Below, piece by piece: positions 1 to 9,300 of a stretch of 64,000 bases of DNA. Made by a program: the position numbers and the translations under genes. This stretch comes from Nocardia acididurans (GTDB lineage: Bacteria; Actinomycetota; Actinomycetes; Mycobacteriales; Mycobacteriaceae). Under the pieces are notes generated by a model, which had not been told where the DNA came from, searched no databases, and was given only the letters and a program-made list of their open reading frames with translations. Within the stretch, counting starts at the first letter, position 1. Each line of letters opens with the position of its first letter. The stretch covers positions 124,001-188,000 of the forward strand of contig NZ_JAERRJ010000010.1 of the NCBI RefSeq assembly GCF_016741815.1, in the 5' to 3' direction.

Positions 1-542
1 TGAGTGAAGCCCGCGAACGCCTGCTGGACACAGCGACCCGGCTGTTCTACGCCGAGGGCATTCACACCGTGGGCATCGACCGCATCATCGCCGAGGCGGC
101 CATCGCCAAGGCCACCTTCTACCGGCACTTCAAGACCAAGGACGACCTGGTCGTGGCATATCTGGAACGCGAATACGCGCGGCAGAAGGAGATGCTGGAG
201 TCGGTACCGGGCGAGGGGGCGGACTCGGTCGCGGCCATCTTCGAGCGGCTCGGCAGGCTCAGCGGCGAGCCCGGATTCCGCGGGTGCCCGTTCCTGAACG
301 CGGCGGTGGAGTTCGCGAATCCGGAGCATCCGGTGCGCGCGGTGGTGGAGAACTATCGCGGCTGGTTCCGCGAGCTCATGGCCGAACGGCTGCGCGCGGC
401 CGGACACGAGGATCCCGAGGGGGCCGCCCGGGTGCTCCTGCTCACCCGCGACGGCGTCACCATCAGCGGCGGTGTCGGAGACGCCGAAACCGTCCGGGTG
501 GGAATCCGGACGGCCTTGGCGCAGGTGGGAATTCGGGCCTGA
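1..542 (+). CDS. TetR-family transcriptional regulator (start cut off by one base)
   Basis: One-component repressor of the TetR/AcrR family, cut at the left edge. Bases 1-2 are TG followed by AGT GAA GCC, so the start codon (ATG or GTG) almost certainly begins one base before the window and nearly the whole protein of about 180 residues is present. The N-terminus has the typical TetR helix-turn-helix: RERLLDTATRLFYAEG, then IDRIIAEAAIAKATFYRHF, where the recognition-helix end TFYRHF is diagnostic. The C-terminal ligand domain (CPFLNAAVEF, then RDGVTISGG) matches no specific subgroup I can name. Ligand and targets are unknown; the natural target would lie upstream, outside the window. The gene converges on the next one with a 14-nt gap. 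Confidence 0.88.
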   Translation, partial: SEARERLLDTATRLFYAEGIHTVGIDRIIAEAAIAKATFYRHFKTKDDLVVAYLEREYARQKEMLESVPGEGADSVAAIFERLGRLSGEPGFRGCPFLNAAVEFANPEHPVRAVVENYRGWFRELMAERLRAAGHEDPEGAARVLLLTRDGVTISGGVGDAETVRVGIRTALAQVGIRA

Positions 543-556
543 AGGTCGCGGCGTGC

Positions 557-1603
557 TCACACGCCGACCGATTCCTCCATCTCCTCCTCGGCGGTCTGAT
601 GCTTGTCGGGCTCGACCGCGTGCTCGGGAGCCGTTGCGGCCCGGCGCTTCTCGTACCGTGCCGCCGCGAGCATGAGCGCCAGTCCGGCCGCGAACCACAG
701 CAGCAGGCTGGTGATCCGCCCGCCGAAGCCCGCGCCGTCGAAGTACATCAGGCTGCGCGCCCCCTCCACGAAGCCCGCGCCGTTCCAGAACCCGTGCAGC
801 GCGCCGAAGAAATCGTTCTGCAGCCACGGGCTGTACACGCCACCGGAACTGGTGAAGTTCAGCATGACGAACAGCACCATCATCACCAGTGTGGTCCAGC
901 GCTGCAGGAAGGTGTGCAGTCCGATGCCGATGGCCAGCACGCCGGCCGAGTACAGCCACGACAGCGCCCACACCGCGCCCGCGTCGTGGTCGACCACATG
1001 GAATACCGGCCCGGCGACCACGAGCCCGATGAGGCTCACCAAGAACGAGGTGACCAGGCCGAACAGTGCGCGGATCGCCATGGACAGCCCGGCCCCGGCC
1101 GCGCCGATGGCCGCCACCGAACCGTAGGAGCCGATGCTCAGCGCCACCAGCAGGAAGAACAGGAAGAAGATGCCCTGTGCGGTCGGATCGCCGGGGGCGG
1201 GCGAGGTCACGTCGGTGACCTTCAGCGCCACGCCCTGCTGGTCGGTGACCCGCTGGAACACCAGTTCGGTCGCCATCGCCGTGGTGTCCGAACCGGCCTT
1301 GGCGACAAGCAGTTCCGGGTGCTGGGCGTCGGGCACGAACGCGCCCGCGAGGTCGCGGTTCCTCAGCTGTGCCACGGCGTCGTCGCGGGTGGGCACGGTG
1401 ATCACGTCGAGGGCCTTGCCGCCCTCGTCCTTGAGGGTCTGCGCCAGCACCATCGTCTGCGGGCTGCCGCCCACCACCGCGATCGCCAGATGGTTGGGTT
1501 CGGGCTGATGGAACGCGCCCAGATAGGCCAGGCCCATGCCGAGGCACATGAGCAGGGGTGTCAGCAGGTGGGTGGCGACATGCCGGATCTGATGCGAGGC
1601 CAT
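557..1603 (-). CDS. ABC-2-type / YhgE-Pip-like multi-TM membrane protein
   Basis: Predicted 348-residue inner-membrane protein. One N-terminal membrane helix (LLTPLLMCLGMGLAYLGAF) is followed by an extracellular segment of about 120 residues. A cluster of about five helices comes next (GIFFLFFLLVALSIGSYGS onwards), and the protein ends in a charged cytoplasmic tail. This is the layout of ABC-2 permeases and of YhgE/Pip proteins, but no ATPase gene sits beside it, so transport is only inferred. I chose ATG 1603 because GGAG lies a few nt upstream; the frame stays open to 1633. It is transcribed divergently from a MarR gene and shares a promoter region carrying two GTTG-N7-CAAC sites, so the MarR protein probably represses it. 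An efflux role would fit that arrangement but is not shown. Confidence 0.62.
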   Translation of the reverse strand: MASHQIRHVATHLLTPLLMCLGMGLAYLGAFHQPEPNHLAIAVVGGSPQTMVLAQTLKDEGGKALDVITVPTRDDAVAQLRNRDLAGAFVPDAQHPELLVAKAGSDTTAMATELVFQRVTDQQGVALKVTDVTSPAPGDPTAQGIFFLFFLLVALSIGSYGSVAAIGAAGAGLSMAIRALFGLVTSFLVSLIGLVVAGPVFHVVDHDAGAVWALSWLYSAGVLAIGIGLHTFLQRWTTLVMMVLFVMLNFTSSGGVYSPWLQNDFFGALHGFWNGAGFVEGARSLMYFDGAGFGGRITSLLLWFAAGLALMLAAARYEKRRAATAPEHAVEPDKHQTAEEEMEESVGV

Positions 1604-1619
1604 GGGTTTTCTCCGAATA

Positions 1620-1634
1620 GTTGGTAAATGCAAC
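1620..1634. promoter_or_regulatory. Upstream GTTG-N7-CAAC operator of the marR / membrane-protein pair
   Basis: The inverted repeat GTTG-GTAAATG-CAAC lies in the divergent promoter region. It has the same half-sites and the same 7-nt spacing as the second site at 1644-1658; the two centres are 24 nt apart. It is probably a binding site of the adjacent MarR protein. It lies 17 nt upstream of the membrane-protein start on the minus strand. Confidence 0.55.
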
Positions 1635-1643
1635 TGTGGTGAA

Positions 1644-1658
1644 GTTGTAGTCTACAAC
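1644..1658. promoter_or_regulatory. marR operator overlapping its own -10 box
   Basis: Perfect 15-bp inverted repeat GTTGTAG-T-CTACAAC ending one base before the marR start codon at 1660. The -10-like TAGTCT (1648-1653) lies inside it and is 6 nt from the ATG. Repressor bound here would block the leaderless marR promoter, the expected layout for autorepression. Confidence 0.7.
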
Positions 1659-1659
1659 T

Positions 1660-2118
1660 ATGAGTAGCGACCCGGCATTCCCCGACCGCGCCGATGCGAT
1701 CGATGTCATACAGCGCGAGCTCACCGCCTTCGCCCGCCGCGCCCGGGGCCGCGCGGCGGAACTGCATCCCGGCCTGTCCCTGGTGGCGTCGAGCATTCTC
1801 GACCTGGTCATCGAACGGGACGGCTGCCTGGCCGCCGAGCTGGCCGGGCATTTCCATCTCGACAAATCCACGATGAGCCGCCAGGTCGCGGCGCTGGAGC
1901 AACTCGGTTATCTGGACCGCGAGGTGGATCCGGCCAATCGGCGCAATCACGTCCTGCGGGCGACGCCGGAGGGGAAGCGGGTGGCGCGGGAGGCGGCGCG
2001 CAGGCGGGCCGACGCCTTCGCCGACCGCTTCCAGGATTGGGACGATTCGGATGTATCGCGGCTGGCGGCCTATCTGGTCCGCTACAACAGCGCCGACGAG
2101 CACGCGCCGAATAGTTGA
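1660..2118 (+). CDS. MarR-family transcriptional regulator
   Basis: A 152-residue winged-helix repressor. Visible features are the DNA-binding core DLVIERDGCLAAELAGHFHLDKSTMSRQVAALEQLGYLDR, mentioned here in outline only, and the wing with REVDPANRRNH, the usual MarR wing signature. The terminal helices serve dimerisation. ATG 1660 follows TAGTCT by 6 nt with no Shine-Dalgarno, so the mRNA is probably leaderless. The perfect inverted repeat overlapping that -10 box, plus a second copy upstream, suggests it controls itself and the divergent membrane-protein gene. The inducer is unknown. Confidence 0.85.
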   Translation: MSSDPAFPDRADAIDVIQRELTAFARRARGRAAELHPGLSLVASSILDLVIERDGCLAAELAGHFHLDKSTMSRQVAALEQLGYLDREVDPANRRNHVLRATPEGKRVAREAARRRADAFADRFQDWDDSDVSRLAAYLVRYNSADEHAPNS

Positions 2119-2126
2119 TAAGTGCA
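2107..2126 (+). repeat. Second copy of a 20-bp element also present at 1613-1632
   Basis: Bases 2107-2126 match 1613-1632 at 18 of 20 positions (CCGAATAGTTG, then TAA, then TGCA). The copies flank the marR gene in direct orientation. The upstream copy contains most of a GTTG-N7-CAAC operator; here the second half-site is degraded to CACT. This copy overlaps the marR stop codon. A further GTTG-N5-CAAC lies at 2135-2147. Confidence 0.6.
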
Positions 2127-2236
2127 CTAAAGGAGTTGGAGTTCAACCGAATTCGATGAACCGGCGCGCCTGCGCTGGATAGACTTGGCGCGCGTCTCGC
2201 CGGTCGGGGCGAGACCTTCCGCTGGAGGTGGACGCC

Positions 2237-3244
2237 ATGTCCCAGGGGTCGAAAGGTTTCACCAGCGCAGGCCGTGGTCGTCGCGGCCGGATTCTCGCCG
2301 CGATCGGCGGCGCACTACTGCTCGCCGCGGCCGGATGCGGGGCCGAGCCCGATCCGGACGCCACCGTCCCGGCCGAGGGCACCCGCGTCAGCGGGGCGCC
2401 CGGCACGGTCGCCAGACCCGGTTCCCTGGAAGGCTTCTCGTCACCGGAGAGCGTGCTCTTCGCCGAGGACCGGTGGTTCATCTCCAATGTGGGCACCGCC
2501 CGCGACCCCCTCGCCAAGGACGGCGACGGCTACCTCACCGAACTCAACGCGGTGGGCACCGTGACGGCCCGGCGTGCCATGCCGCGCCAGGGCGATCCGC
2601 CGCTGCACGCTCCGAAAGGTATGGCGCACACCGGCAATCGGGTCTTCGTGGCCGATATCGATCGGGTGGTCGGCTACGACGTCGACACCCACGGCCAGGT
2701 GTTCGAGGCCCCGCTCTCCGGCGCCGAACCCGCCATGCTCAACGACATCGCCCTGCTCGACGACAAGACCCTGCTGGTCAGTGATTCGCTGCGCGGCATC
2801 GTGTATCGGCTCGACCTGGAGTCCAAATCCTTCGAATCCCTGGCCACCGCGATTCCCGGCGCGAACGGCATCGCCCTCGATCCGTCCGGAAAGGTGGCCT
2901 ATGTCGCCGCCACCGGAGCCGATTTCACCGGCGGCGATCTGTGGCGGCTGGATCTCACGCAGAACCCGGTGGTGCCGCAGCGGGTGGGCTCGGTGCACGG
3001 CGTCCTGGACGGAATCGCGGTGCTGCCCAACGGAAATACCGTGATCTCGGACTGGGTGTCGAGCACCCAGCCCGATCAGGTCGGCACCATCCAGATCTAC
3101 AATCCGGACGGCAGTCCCGGCGCCACCGTGAAACTGCCCGAGAATCTGCACGGCCCAGCCGATTTCGGGCTGGACGGCACCGGGCGCAATATCTGGATTC
3201 CGGCGATGCCCGACAACCGGGTGGTCGTGGTGCCGCTGCCGTAA
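2237..3244 (+). CDS. Lipoprotein with an SMP-30/NHL-like beta-propeller
   Basis: A 335-residue exported protein. The N-terminus is basic, then hydrophobic (ILAAIGGALLLAAAGC), with a Cys suited to lipidation. The remainder consists of repeated blade-like units (GFSSPESVLFAEDRWFISN, GVLDGIAVLPNGNTVISDW, LHGPADFGLDGTGRNIWIP) typical of SMP-30/gluconolactonase-like six-bladed propellers. I chose ATG 2237 because GGAGG (2224-2228) sits 8 nt upstream; an in-frame GTG at 2228 overlaps that site. Enzymatic activity is not evident and substrates are unknown; many such proteins are lactonases or simply binding scaffolds. It converges on galU with a 17-nt gap. Confidence 0.7.
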   Translation: MSQGSKGFTSAGRGRRGRILAAIGGALLLAAAGCGAEPDPDATVPAEGTRVSGAPGTVARPGSLEGFSSPESVLFAEDRWFISNVGTARDPLAKDGDGYLTELNAVGTVTARRAMPRQGDPPLHAPKGMAHTGNRVFVADIDRVVGYDVDTHGQVFEAPLSGAEPAMLNDIALLDDKTLLVSDSLRGIVYRLDLESKSFESLATAIPGANGIALDPSGKVAYVAATGADFTGGDLWRLDLTQNPVVPQRVGSVHGVLDGIAVLPNGNTVISDWVSSTQPDQVGTIQIYNPDGSPGATVKLPENLHGPADFGLDGTGRNIWIPAMPDNRVVVVPLP

Positions 3245-3261
3245 TCCGTTGCGCTGTCGGG

Positions 3262-4143
3262 CTACTGCTCTTCGACCAGCTGTCGCAGCAGCGGCCCGTA
3301 CTCGGGATGCGCCAGCGCCGAGGCGAATTGGGCCACCAGGTAGTCGCCCGGGTTGCCGGTGTCGTACCAGCGGCCGCGAATCACCTGTCCGTACACCGGA
3401 TTCTCGGCGGCGAAGATATTGATGGCATCGGTCAGGTACACCTCGCCGGTGCGGTGGGTGTACCAGTTGTCGACCTGTCCGCGCAGCTCCTCGATGATGC
3501 CGGGGGTGACCACGTACCCGCCGATGGCCGCGTACGCCGAGGGCGCGTCGGCGGTCTTGGGCTTCTCCTTGAGCCCGCTGATGCGCATGAGCCCCTCGCC
3601 GACGGTCTCCTCGACCACGGGCACGCCGTAGCGCTGCGATTCGGCCGGATCCATCGGCATGAGCGCGAGCACCGGCGCGCCGGTCTTCTCGTAGGCGTCG
3701 ATGAGCTGCTGGGCGCGCGGCACCTCGGCGACGAACACGTCGTCGGGCCACAGCACCAGCATGGGTTCGTCACCCAGATTGCGGGCGGCATTGAGCACCG
3801 GGGTGCCGTTGCCGTAGGGCCCGTGCTGGTCCAGATAGGTGATGTGGCCGAGCCGCCCGAGTTCGTAGACCTCTTCGACGGCGTCGGCGTAGGCGGCCTT
3901 GCCGTCGGCGCGCAGCTGCGCCACCAGTTGCGGGTTGGGGCGGAAATGGTCCTGGATCAACGACTTTCCGGCGCTCACCACAATGGTGATGTCGGTGATG
4001 CCGGAGGCGACCAGTTCGCGAACCGTGTGCTCGATGACGGGCTTGTCACCGACCGGGAGCATCTCCTTCGGGATCGCTTTGGTCAACGGCAGCAGCCGGG
4101 AGCCGATGCCTGCGGCGGGGATCACGGCCTTGCGAATCGTCAT
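3262..4143 (-). CDS. galU: UTP--glucose-1-phosphate uridylyltransferase
   Basis: Makes UDP-glucose from UTP and glucose-1-phosphate in the cytoplasm, feeding trehalose, glycogen and cell-envelope glycan synthesis. The 293-residue protein starts MTIRKAVIPAAGIGSRLLP, the nucleotide-binding loop of the GalU family, followed by KAIPKEMLPVGDKPVIEH. Further on are LVLWPDDVF and the TGEVYLTDAI region that binds sugar phosphate. Length is normal for GalU. ATG 4143 is set by homology; the frame is open far upstream but that part is low-complexity. It is divergent from dinB across 62 bp. UDP-glucose made here would also be the expected donor for the GT2 synthase at 45.8-47.3 kb, although the two are not linked genetically. 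Confidence 0.95.
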   Translation of the reverse strand: MTIRKAVIPAAGIGSRLLPLTKAIPKEMLPVGDKPVIEHTVRELVASGITDITIVVSAGKSLIQDHFRPNPQLVAQLRADGKAAYADAVEEVYELGRLGHITYLDQHGPYGNGTPVLNAARNLGDEPMLVLWPDDVFVAEVPRAQQLIDAYEKTGAPVLALMPMDPAESQRYGVPVVEETVGEGLMRISGLKEKPKTADAPSAYAAIGGYVVTPGIIEELRGQVDNWYTHRTGEVYLTDAINIFAAENPVYGQVIRGRWYDTGNPGDYLVAQFASALAHPEYGPLLRQLVEEQ

Positions 4144-4205
4144 GATCCGATCATCACATATCGCAACAGACGTACCTGTCGGTAGTGGCGCGTAGCCTGC
4201 CCTGT

Positions 4206-5594
4206 GTGGATACCTCCGTTGATCGCAAAACCGCTGGTCACAGCGCGCGTTGGGTGATCCACATCGATATGGACGCCTTCTTCGCCTCGGTCGAGCAGCT
4301 GACCCGTCCGACCCTGCGCGGGCGGCCCGTCCTGGTGGGCGGGATGGGCGGGCGCGGCGTGGTCGCCGGGGCGAGTTACGAGGCGCGCGTCTTCGGGGCG
4401 CGCTCGGCCATGCCCATGCATCAGGCGAAACGGCTCGTGGGCGTGACGGCCGTGGTGATTCCGCCGCGCGGGTCGGTGTACGCGGAGCTGAGCGGGCGGG
4501 TCTTCGACACACTGCGCGAACGCATTCCGGTGCTGGAGACGCTGTCCTTCGACGAGGCGTTCGGTGAACCGGGGGAGCTGGCCGGAGCCGGGCCGGAGGA
4601 AGTCCTGGAGTTCTGCGAGGACCTGCGCGCGGCGGTGCGGGCGCGCACCGGACTGGTGGCCTCGGTGGGCGCGGGCAGCGGTAAGCAGCTGGCCAAGATC
4701 GCCTCCGGTCTCGCGAAACCCGATGGGGTGAAGGTGATTTCACCGCTCGAACAACAAGCATTCCTCGCCGCCCTGCCGGTGCGCAAGCTCTGGGGCGTCG
4801 GCCCGGTCGCCGAAAGCCGTTTGCGCACACTGGGTATCGAGACCGTGGGCGCGTTCGCCGCGCTGCCCGAATCGGAGGCCGCCTCGATTCTGGGCTCCGC
4901 CCTGGGCATCGCCCTGCACCGGCTGGCTCGCGGCATCGACGATCGCCCGGTCGCCGAACGCGCCGAGGCCAAACAGATCAGCGCCGAAACCACCTACGAG
5001 ACCGATATCGTCACCCTCGCCCAGCTGCGGCCCGCCATCGACGCCATGGCGGCGTCGGCGCATCGGCGGCTCACCCAGGACGGCCGGGCCGCGCGCACGG
5101 TGGTGCTCAAACTCAAGCGGGCGGATATGAGCATCGTGACCCGCTCGTCCACCCTCCCGTACGCCACCGAGGATCTGACCACGCTCACCGCGGCCGCGCA
5201 GCGCTCGGCACTGGATCCCACCGAACTGGGCGCGATTCGATTGGTGGGCGTGGGTTTCGCGGGTCTGTCGGAGATCCGGCAGGAGTCGCTGTTCCCGGAG
5301 CTGGATCAGACCGTCGACGCCGGTGAATCCGTCTCGGAGGAGCCGACGCTGGGCCTGGCGCTCGGCCCGGAACCCGAGGTGCCGCCGCCGACCCGCTCCT
5401 ACACCACCCAAACCTGGTATCCCGGACTGGATGTCGAGCATCCCGAGTTCGGGCACGGCTGGGTGCAGGGCTCCGGCCACGGCGTGGTCACCGTGCGCTT
5501 CGAAACCCGTTCCACCGGCCCGGGTCCGGCGCGCACCTTCACCGCCGCCGATCCCGCCCTCACCCGCGCGGATCCACTCGGCAGCCTGCGCTGA
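4206..5594 (+). CDS. dinB: DNA polymerase IV (DinB1/DinX type)
   Basis: Y-family translesion polymerase of about 462 residues. Catalytic motifs are IDMDAFFASVEQ near the start (metal-binding Asp and the DAFFAS signature) and LSFDEAF (second acidic pair). The region KLWGVGPVAESRLRTLGIETVG is the thumb helix-hairpin-helix. A clamp-binding-like motif, QESLFPEL, follows the little-finger domain. A C-terminal extension of about 60 residues (TWYPGLDVEHPEFGHGWVQG) is as in mycobacterial DinB1 and absent from E. coli Pol IV. GTG 4206 follows TAGCCT (4193-4198) by 7 nt without a ribosome-binding site, so a leaderless start is preferred over GTG 4185. I see no obvious LexA box in the short upstream region. 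Confidence 0.93.
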   Translation: MDTSVDRKTAGHSARWVIHIDMDAFFASVEQLTRPTLRGRPVLVGGMGGRGVVAGASYEARVFGARSAMPMHQAKRLVGVTAVVIPPRGSVYAELSGRVFDTLRERIPVLETLSFDEAFGEPGELAGAGPEEVLEFCEDLRAAVRARTGLVASVGAGSGKQLAKIASGLAKPDGVKVISPLEQQAFLAALPVRKLWGVGPVAESRLRTLGIETVGAFAALPESEAASILGSALGIALHRLARGIDDRPVAERAEAKQISAETTYETDIVTLAQLRPAIDAMAASAHRRLTQDGRAARTVVLKLKRADMSIVTRSSTLPYATEDLTTLTAAAQRSALDPTELGAIRLVGVGFAGLSEIRQESLFPELDQTVDAGESVSEEPTLGLALGPEPEVPPPTRSYTTQTWYPGLDVEHPEFGHGWVQGSGHGVVTVRFETRSTGPGPARTFTAADPALTRADPLGSLR

Positions 5595-5773
5595 GCCCGA
5601 GCCTGTGAGGGCATTGCGTGAATTATGAGGATTCGGCCTGAAAGTGCCTTCGGACCGGTTTCCGGGTCGGATTTCCGCGTGTCTCGTACTAGTGTCGGGC
5701 CTCGTGCAGCGCTGCCGTCGGGTGGCGCCTGTCTCGTAGTCCAGGGACCTACTCGAACGCAAAGGACGAGCAG

Positions 5774-6274
5774 TTGAAGCTTCAGAAGACCGGACGTATC
5801 GCGGTTGCCACGCTGGCCATCGTTACCGCCCTCGGACTCTCCGCGTGTGGTGAGGGTGACAAGAAGGAGACGAAGCCGAAGGCCACCACCTCGAAGGTCA
5901 CCGCGGCTCCGAACACCAGCTACCCGCCGGCCCCGACCGCCGCGGAACTGAACACCGAGCTGCAGAAGGCGCTGGACCCCAACGTCCCCAATGATCAGAA
6001 GCTCGACATGATGCAGGGCGTCTCCGCGGATCCGAGCCTGCCGCAGCGCCTCACCGAGGCCTACCAGCAGAACAACGCCACCATCACCGTCACCGGCGTG
6101 ACCGACCTGGGCAACGGCACCATCACCGCCGACGCCGAGGCCTCCATCAACGGCGGCCAGCCGCAGGTGATGGTCGTGCCCTTCGTGGCCGAGGACGGCA
6201 AGTGGAAGGTCCAGAAGGAGTGGATCTGCAACACCCTCTCGCTGGCCAACCAGACCTCTCCGGCCTGCGCATAG
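5774..6274 (+). CDS. MTB12-like low-molecular-weight lipoprotein antigen
   Basis: A 166-residue exported protein. The signal peptide TGRIAVATLAIVTALGLSAC ends in the lipobox LSAC. A Lys/Thr-rich linker follows, then a domain of about 110 residues (AELNTELQKALDPNVPNDQK, VTGVTDLGNGTITADAEASI, DGKWKVQKEWIC) resembling the C-terminal domain of mycobacterial MTB12/CFP-2. Translation starts at a TTG supported by AAAGGA at 5761-5766, 7 nt upstream. The molecular role of this family is not established. About 180 bp of upstream DNA carries no other gene; it includes a possible -10 near TACTAG (around 5686). Confidence 0.8.
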   Translation: MKLQKTGRIAVATLAIVTALGLSACGEGDKKETKPKATTSKVTAAPNTSYPPAPTAAELNTELQKALDPNVPNDQKLDMMQGVSADPSLPQRLTEAYQQNNATITVTGVTDLGNGTITADAEASINGGQPQVMVVPFVAEDGKWKVQKEWICNTLSLANQTSPACA

Positions 6275-6286
6275 TCGGCTGACCGG

Positions 6287-6312
6287 CCTGTGATCGGCGT
6301 CACGGTCACAGG
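6287..6312 (+). terminator. Inverted repeat between the MTB12-like gene and emb
   Basis: CCTGTGA (6287-6293) pairs with TCACAGG (6306-6312) across a 12-nt loop that has its own GTGA/TCAC alternative pairing. It starts 12 nt after the stop codon and has no T-run. It is either a terminator for the upstream gene or an operator for emb, whose -10 box begins at 6353. Confidence 0.4.
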
Positions 6313-6366
6313 TTCGGTCGCATCCGAAAGGCGCGCGGTCCGGTTTGCCGCCTAATATCTGCGGTC

Positions 6367-9300
6367 GTGACCGACGTGTTGGAGAGGGCGGAGAGCGATT
6401 CCGCCGGCAGTGCTGAACCCGATCCCGCGAGACCGCAAACGGGGGGCTGGGAGCGGCCGCTGGCATTGATCGCGGGCCTGGTCGCCGTCCTGGCGGCCGT
6501 GGCGATCCCTTTCCTGCCCGTGCGGATGGACGCGACCACCCTGGCGTGGCCGCAGGGCAATTCGACGCAGAGCATCGAGGCCCCGCTCGTCTCCTACGCC
6601 CCGCTGAGTTTCGACGCGACCATCCCGTGCGCGGCGGTGGCGCAACTGGGTGCGCAGGGCGGCACCCTGGTGGCCACCACGCCGAACGGGGCCCCGGACC
6701 GCTGGCGCTACGGCTTCCTGGCCTGGGTCCAACCGGCGAGCACCGCCGACGACGGGACCGTCAACCCGGCTCGATTCGAAGCGGTGCTGCGCGATCAGAC
6801 GCTGATCAGCGTGCCCGTCGCGGACCTGGGCGCGGACTGCGCGTTCACCGTGCACGCGGGCATGACCGAGACCACCGCGACGCTCACCGGCACGACCCTC
6901 GGCGCGACCACCGTGGCCCCGGTGCGGCTCGACGGTGATCACCGGCCGCAGCTGGTCGGCATCTACAGCGATCTGGCCGTGTCGGACGGTGCGCAGGTCA
7001 CCGCGCAGGTCGACAGCCGATTCTCCTCCACGCCCGCACTGCTCAAGCGGATCGCCATCTGGACCGCGCTGGCGGGCACGGTGATCGCGCTCGTCGCGCT
7101 GTACCGGCTCGATCGCCGCGACGGCCGCCGCACCCGCCCGTTCCTGCCGCGCCGGTGGTGGCGGTTGCAGCCGGTCGACGGCGTGGTGCTGGGCACGCTG
7201 GTGCTCTGGCATTTCATCGGCGCGACCACCGCGGACGACGGCTACCTGTTCGGCATGGGCCGGGCCTCCATCCCGTCCGGCTATATGGCCAACTACTTCG
7301 CGTACTTCGGCGTTCCGGAGAATCCGGTGGGCCTGTACCACTCGCTGTTCGGCTATCTCGCCCTGATCTCGCCCGCCAGCCCGTGGGTGCGACTACCCGC
7401 CCTGCTCGCGGGTCTGCTGTCCTGGTTCGTGATCAGCCGCGAGGTGATTCCCCGTCTGGGAGTGCGCATTTCGCGTAACCGGGTGGCGGTGTGGACCGGC
7501 GGCCTCGGTTTCCTGGCGGTGTGGCTGCCCTACAACAACGGCCTGCGACCCGAAGCCGCCGTGGCGATTTCGGTGCTGCTGACCTGGGTTTCGGTGGAGC
7601 GCGCCATCGCGACGCGCCGCCTGCTGCCGTACGCGGTCGCCATTCTCATCGGCGCGTTCGCCTGCACCGCCGGTCCGTCCGGCCTGATCTGCGTCGCGCC
7701 GCTGCTGGCCGGAATCCGGCCGGTGTGGCGGATTGTCGACGCACGGGCGCGGGAACTGAGCAGGCCGGTCGCGCCGGATGCCGGATTCGCGACTGTCCTG
7801 CGTGCCCGGCTCGGCTCTTACCTGGCCCTGCTGGCTCCGCTGGGCGCGGCCGGAACCGTGGTGCTGGTGGCGGCCTTCGGTGATCAGACCATGGCCGCCA
7901 TGCTCGAGATGCAGCGCGTGCACGAGATTGTCGGCCCGAATGTCAAGTGGTACAACGAATATCTGCGCTACCAGTACCTGTTCATGCCGACCATCGATGG
8001 TTCGGTGGCGCGCCGCTTCGGCATGTTCGTGTTCTGGCTGGGCCTGATCGTCTGCGCGCTGGTGCTGCTGCGCCGCGGCGGCCGGATTCCGTTCACCGCC
8101 GCCGGGCCGGTGCGCCGCCTGCTCGGCAGCAGCGTCGGCGTCATCCTGCTGATGATGACCACCCCCACCAAGTGGACCCACCACAACGGCGTGTACGCCG
8201 GGCTCGCGGGTTCGGTCGCGGTGGTGACCGCGGTGGCGGTCGGCCCGCGGGTGCTGCGCTCCCCGCGCAACCGCGCGCTGTTCGCGGCGGTGGTGGCCTT
8301 CCTGCTCGCCATGACGTTCTCCACCATGAACGGCTGGTGGTACGTCTCGAACTGGGGCATCCCGTGGAACGACAAGCCGGTGGTGCTGGCCGGCACCGGG
8401 GTCAACAAGCTGTTCCTGGTACTGGCGCTGCTGCTGCTCGCGCTGGCCGGGTGGTTCCATGTGCGCGCGCCCGAACCCGGTACGCCGCACCGTATCTCGG
8501 GTCGCGGCCGGCGGCTGATGGCCATCCCGCCGCTGACGCTGGTGGCGGCGTTCATGGTGCTGTTCGAGGTGGGTTCGCTCGCCAAGGGCGCGGTATCGCA
8601 GTACCCGGGCTTCTCGCTGGCCAAGTCGAATGTGAACGCGGTGCTGGGCAAGCCGTGCGGTATCGCGAACGACGTTCTGGTCGAGAGCGATCCGAACGCG
8701 GGCATGCTGGCTCCGCTGACCGGTGACGCCTTCAGCGCCTTCGCGGGCGAGTCGACCGGCTTCGTCCCGGGCGGCGTGGCCCCCGATCTCAAGGCCGACG
8801 ACGAGGTCGACACCAGTGCGATCGTCACCGCGCTCAACAGCGCCGAGCGTGACGAGTCGGCCGGAACCACCACGGCCGCACTGCCGTTCGGGCTGAACCC
8901 GGCCACCACGCCGGTGCTCGGCAGCTACGGCACGAGCGAATCGGTCGCGAACCTCACCACCGGCTGGTACCGGCTGCCCGCGGCCGGTGAGCGCACCGGC
9001 ATCATCGCCGTCACGGCGGCGGGCCGGATCCGCTCGGTGGACGCGAGCGGCGTCGTCACCCCGGGCCAGTCCGTCGAAATCGAGTACGGCACAGCCGATT
9101 CCACCGGTGGCGTGCAGCCGCTGGGCAGCGTCGCGCCGATCGATATCGGCCCGGCCCCGACCTGGCGGAACCTGCGGGTGCCGTTCACCGACATCCCGGC
9201 CGAGGCCACGGTGATCCGCCTGGTGGCGAGCGATCGCGAACAGAACCCGAAGCAGTGGGTCGCGCTGACCCCGCCGCGGGTGCCGCAGACCCGCACGCTG

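Noticed and set aside
2941..4185. Long plus-strand frame over the end of the lipoprotein gene and antisense to galU
   Set aside because: It crosses two real genes and its translation is typical antisense composition.
4144..4830. N-terminal extension of galU to 522 codons
   Set aside because: The added part is Arg/Pro-rich, overlaps dinB on the other strand and precedes the exact family start MTIRKAV.
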